Assembly: GCA_001644975.1 (NCBI GenBank)
Contig: LVCQ01000017.1
Coordinates: 1 to 33,602 of the forward strand
Origin: Piscirickettsiaceae bacterium NZ-RLO1
GTDB taxonomy: Bacteria > Pseudomonadota > Gammaproteobacteria > Piscirickettsiales > Piscirickettsiaceae
DNA length: 33,602 bases
Direction: 5' to 3'
Shown piece after piece: positions 32,327 to 33,602 of this stretch. How positions within the stretch are numbered: position 1 is the first letter of the stretch; every line of letters begins with the position of its first letter. The translations under genes and the position numbers were made by a program. The notes under the pieces are model-generated. The model saw nothing but the letters and a program-made list of their open reading frames with translations. It was not told the DNA's origin and searched no databases.

Positions 32327-32695
32327 ATGAAACCAGTTGAATATATTTTTAGCGCCATTCAAGAGCATTATCCTGAGAGTTATGCGCTCTTGCAAAGTAC
32401 AGACTTTGATTTTAATGGCCTAAGTGTCAATCCAGATGACCTATGTGATGATCAAGCTGCGTGGATTAATCAGTCATTTGCGTGGGTAGATGAACTGATT
32501 GCTGATTTCGCCCATCTTAAAGAAAATGCATCTTTTGATGATTTCTTGCAATATTACAATGAAGCTGTTCATTTTTATATTGCTAAACCTGAAACATTTA
32601 AACTATTATTTTTAGCCGCTTTAGTCAAAGTAAAAGACTGGGGTGAAGAACTCACCGTCTATTACGACCCTTGCCCAGAACATAAGCTGCATTAA
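32327..32695 (+). CDS. Acidic small protein of unknown function (122 residues)
   Basis: Not recognised. The protein is acidic and apparently all-helical, with many aromatic residues (NQSFAWVDELIADFAHL, DDFLQYYNEAVHFYI) and a C-terminal D-P-C-P-E-H-K-L-H that could bind a metal. No signal peptide or membrane segment is seen. An AGGAGG ribosome site lies 8 bases before the ATG, so the gene is well supported. Its start is within an inverted repeat that could control translation. It is the only strongly initiated gene in its surroundings and seems to stand alone. Confidence 0.65.
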   Translation: MKPVEYIFSAIQEHYPESYALLQSTDFDFNGLSVNPDDLCDDQAAWINQSFAWVDELIADFAHLKENASFDDFLQYYNEAVHFYIAKPETFKLLFLAALVKVKDWGEELTVYYDPCPEHKLH

Positions 32696-32732
32696 GCTGA
32701 TGGGCTTAAGAAATCAGCATTTGACATGTAAT

Positions 32733-33005
32733 TTATAAGATATGGAAGATGCACTGGTGATTAATCACTGCACAGTGATGGACACTGTGAATAATATAGT
32801 AAATGCCAAGTAGGGCTAAAATCAGCCCGAATAACTTACAAATTTGCATAAACCAATAAGCAGGACGGTTTTCTGCACCTAACCTAAAGCGCAGATAGCT
32901 TGCTAAGATAATGAGCAGTAGATAAGCAGTAAAGCCAATATAGCCAGGAATGGCAAAAACCTGGCTGCCAAAGTAGCTGAAGATGATAAATATTGGTATA
33001 ATCAT
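32733..33005 (-). CDS. Small membrane protein of unknown function (90 residues)
   Basis: Not recognised. It has two to three hydrophobic helices (about 2-18, 22-40 and 54-74) and a short polar, basic loop between (RFRLGAENRPAYW). The ATG at 33003-33005 lacks a clear Shine-Dalgarno. The C-terminus is rich in His and Cys (HHCAVINHQC). The coding end overlaps two palindromes at 32757-32789. It is convergent with the acidic small protein, and no terminator is obvious in the 37-base gap. Confidence 0.55.
   Translation of the reverse strand: MIIPIFIIFSYFGSQVFAIPGYIGFTAYLLLIILASYLRFRLGAENRPAYWFMQICKLFGLILALLGIYYIIHSVHHCAVINHQCIFHIL
32757..32789. repeat. Two adjacent palindromes near the end of the small membrane gene
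   Basis: GTGATTAATCAC at 32757-32768 is a perfect 12-bp palindrome. Immediately after, CACAGTG (32771-32777) and CACTGTG (32783-32789) form a 7-bp inverted repeat around 5 bases. They lie inside the last codons of the - strand gene and could form tandem hairpins in its transcript, but no T-tract follows. Confidence 0.4.
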
Positions 33006-33095
33006 TGTTTAATCTAGGTATGACTTCATGTTATTAACAAGGCTGCAGTAGATTGTTGACATGCTTTAATTTTAACATGGTTATGATCACAGTTG

Positions 33096-33602
33096 TTAGC
33101 GCTGGGTAAAGTCAGGGGCCCTTTGAGGATAACGCTGGCTAATAGGCTGGTCGTCTACCTTGCGCCAATATTGTTTTTTTGAATGAATAAAAAATGGGGT
33201 ATAAGGCCTTTCATTTGCATGTTGCTGCTTACTATGATTAATTCTAGTAGATCGGCGAGGCATAGGCTTAGAGTAATCATAACATCTTTTAGCTTCGCAT
33301 TGGTCTCTGGGGTCACCGCTTATTTTAGCTGCTTGATTAAAGGCATGCGCAGCGGACTCAAAATCCCCTAGTTCGATATAACACTTTGCCACTTGGCGTT
33401 GATCTCTAGGGTCACCACTGATTTGAGCTGCTTGAGTAAAGGCATGCGCGGCGGACTCAAAATCCCCTAGTTCGATATAACACTTTGCCACTTGGCGTTG
33501 ATCTCTAGGGTCACCACTGATTTGAGCTGCTTGAGTAAAGGCATGCGCGGCGGACTCAAAATCCCCTAGTTCGATATAACACTTTGCCACTTGGCGTTGA
33601 TC
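33096..33602 (-). CDS. TPR-like repeat protein, partial (5' end beyond the window)
   Basis: The frame runs off the window end, so the N-terminus is missing. The visible 169 residues begin with 33-residue repeats matching the TPR pattern, with core A-K-C-Y-I-E-L-G-D-F-E-S-A-A-H-A-F-x-Q-A-A. Two units are identical at the DNA level and a third, the most C-terminal, has diverged (N-Q-A-A-K-I-S). A basic tail of about 65 residues follows (CEAKRCYDYSKPMPRRSTR and on), without recognisable domains. TPR proteins mediate protein contacts. The family and function are otherwise unknown; Sel1-like repeats are less likely from the spacing. Confidence 0.72.
   Translation of the reverse strand, partial: DQRQVAKCYIELGDFESAAHAFTQAAQISGDPRDQRQVAKCYIELGDFESAAHAFTQAAQISGDPRDQRQVAKCYIELGDFESAAHAFNQAAKISGDPRDQCEAKRCYDYSKPMPRRSTRINHSKQQHANERPYTPFFIHSKKQYWRKVDDQPISQRYPQRAPDFTQR
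33353..33602 (-). repeat. Perfect 99-bp tandem repeats in the TPR-like gene
   Basis: From 33353 to the window end the sequence repeats with a period of exactly 99 bases without a mismatch, about 2.5 units, and probably continues beyond the window. A further unit inside (about 33297-33352) is recognisable but diverged. Exact identity implies recent duplication or ongoing gene conversion, and unit number may vary between strains. Confidence 0.93.

Noticed and set aside
33183-33371. 62-codon + strand open frame near the window end
   Set aside because: It is opposite the basic tail and a diverged repeat of the TPR-like gene and lacks a ribosome site.
33353-33602. CRISPR-like array
   Set aside because: The 99-bp units are contiguous with no unique spacers and keep an open frame of 33-residue TPR modules, so this is coding tandem repeat.

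Overview
The window is an AT-rich Gammaproteobacterial chromosome segment. Support comes from the Wza/Wzb/Wzc export set, an RpoH with the Q-R-K-L-F-F RpoH box, a DegS-type protease, OmpA, and the hemC-hemD-hemX-hemY operon. Overall coding style, short gene spacing and several small lineage-specific proteins (ankyrin-like, zinc-ribbon and perfect-repeat TPR) fit a host-associated lineage in the Piscirickettsia/Francisella neighbourhood. That placement is inference; I cannot assign a species.

Region 1 (44-15554, + strand) is a long, tightly packed Wzx/Wzy-type exopolysaccharide or capsule operon. It runs: PAP2 phosphatase, Wzb phosphatase, Wza outer-membrane lipoprotein, Wzc tyrosine kinase/copolymerase, GalU, RmlA, RmlB, a TagD-type glycerol-3-phosphate cytidylyltransferase, Wzx flippase, a TagB/TagF-type CDP-glycerol glycerophosphotransferase, a GT2, a Wzy polymerase, two GT4 enzymes and an NAD-dependent sugar epimerase, closed by a terminator near 15615. 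Region 2 (15651-18726) holds the divergent manC (GDP-mannose supply, - strand) and wcaJ-like initiating sugar-phosphate transferase (+ strand). Together these predict a Wzy-polymerised, mannose- and hexose-containing polymer carrying phosphoglycerol, which is teichoic-acid-like chemistry in a Gram-negative export locus.

Region 3 (18740-20892) has two outer-membrane protein genes. The first is an unrecognised beta-barrel protein preceded by a very good sigma-54 promoter match (GG-N10-GC). The second is an OmpA-family porin with its own terminator. Region 4 (20891-25536) is a stress block: rpoH with a cold-shock-domain gene 7 bp behind it (- strand), and, divergently, degS followed by an OmpR-type response regulator and a histidine kinase. 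A sigma-32-like promoter lies in the shared upstream region. Region 5 (25603-30772) is housekeeping: yggT, a serine carboxylesterase and hemC-hemD-hemX-hemY.

Region 6 (30884-33602) is accessory: a run of small proteins of unknown function, including a four-cysteine zinc-ribbon miniprotein, an ankyrin-like protein paired with a Ser/Gly-rich small protein, and an acidic 122-residue protein whose ribosome binding site sits in an inverted repeat. A small membrane protein follows, and then a TPR-like protein made of identical 99-bp repeats, cut by the window end. No tRNA, rRNA, insertion sequence or CRISPR array was seen.
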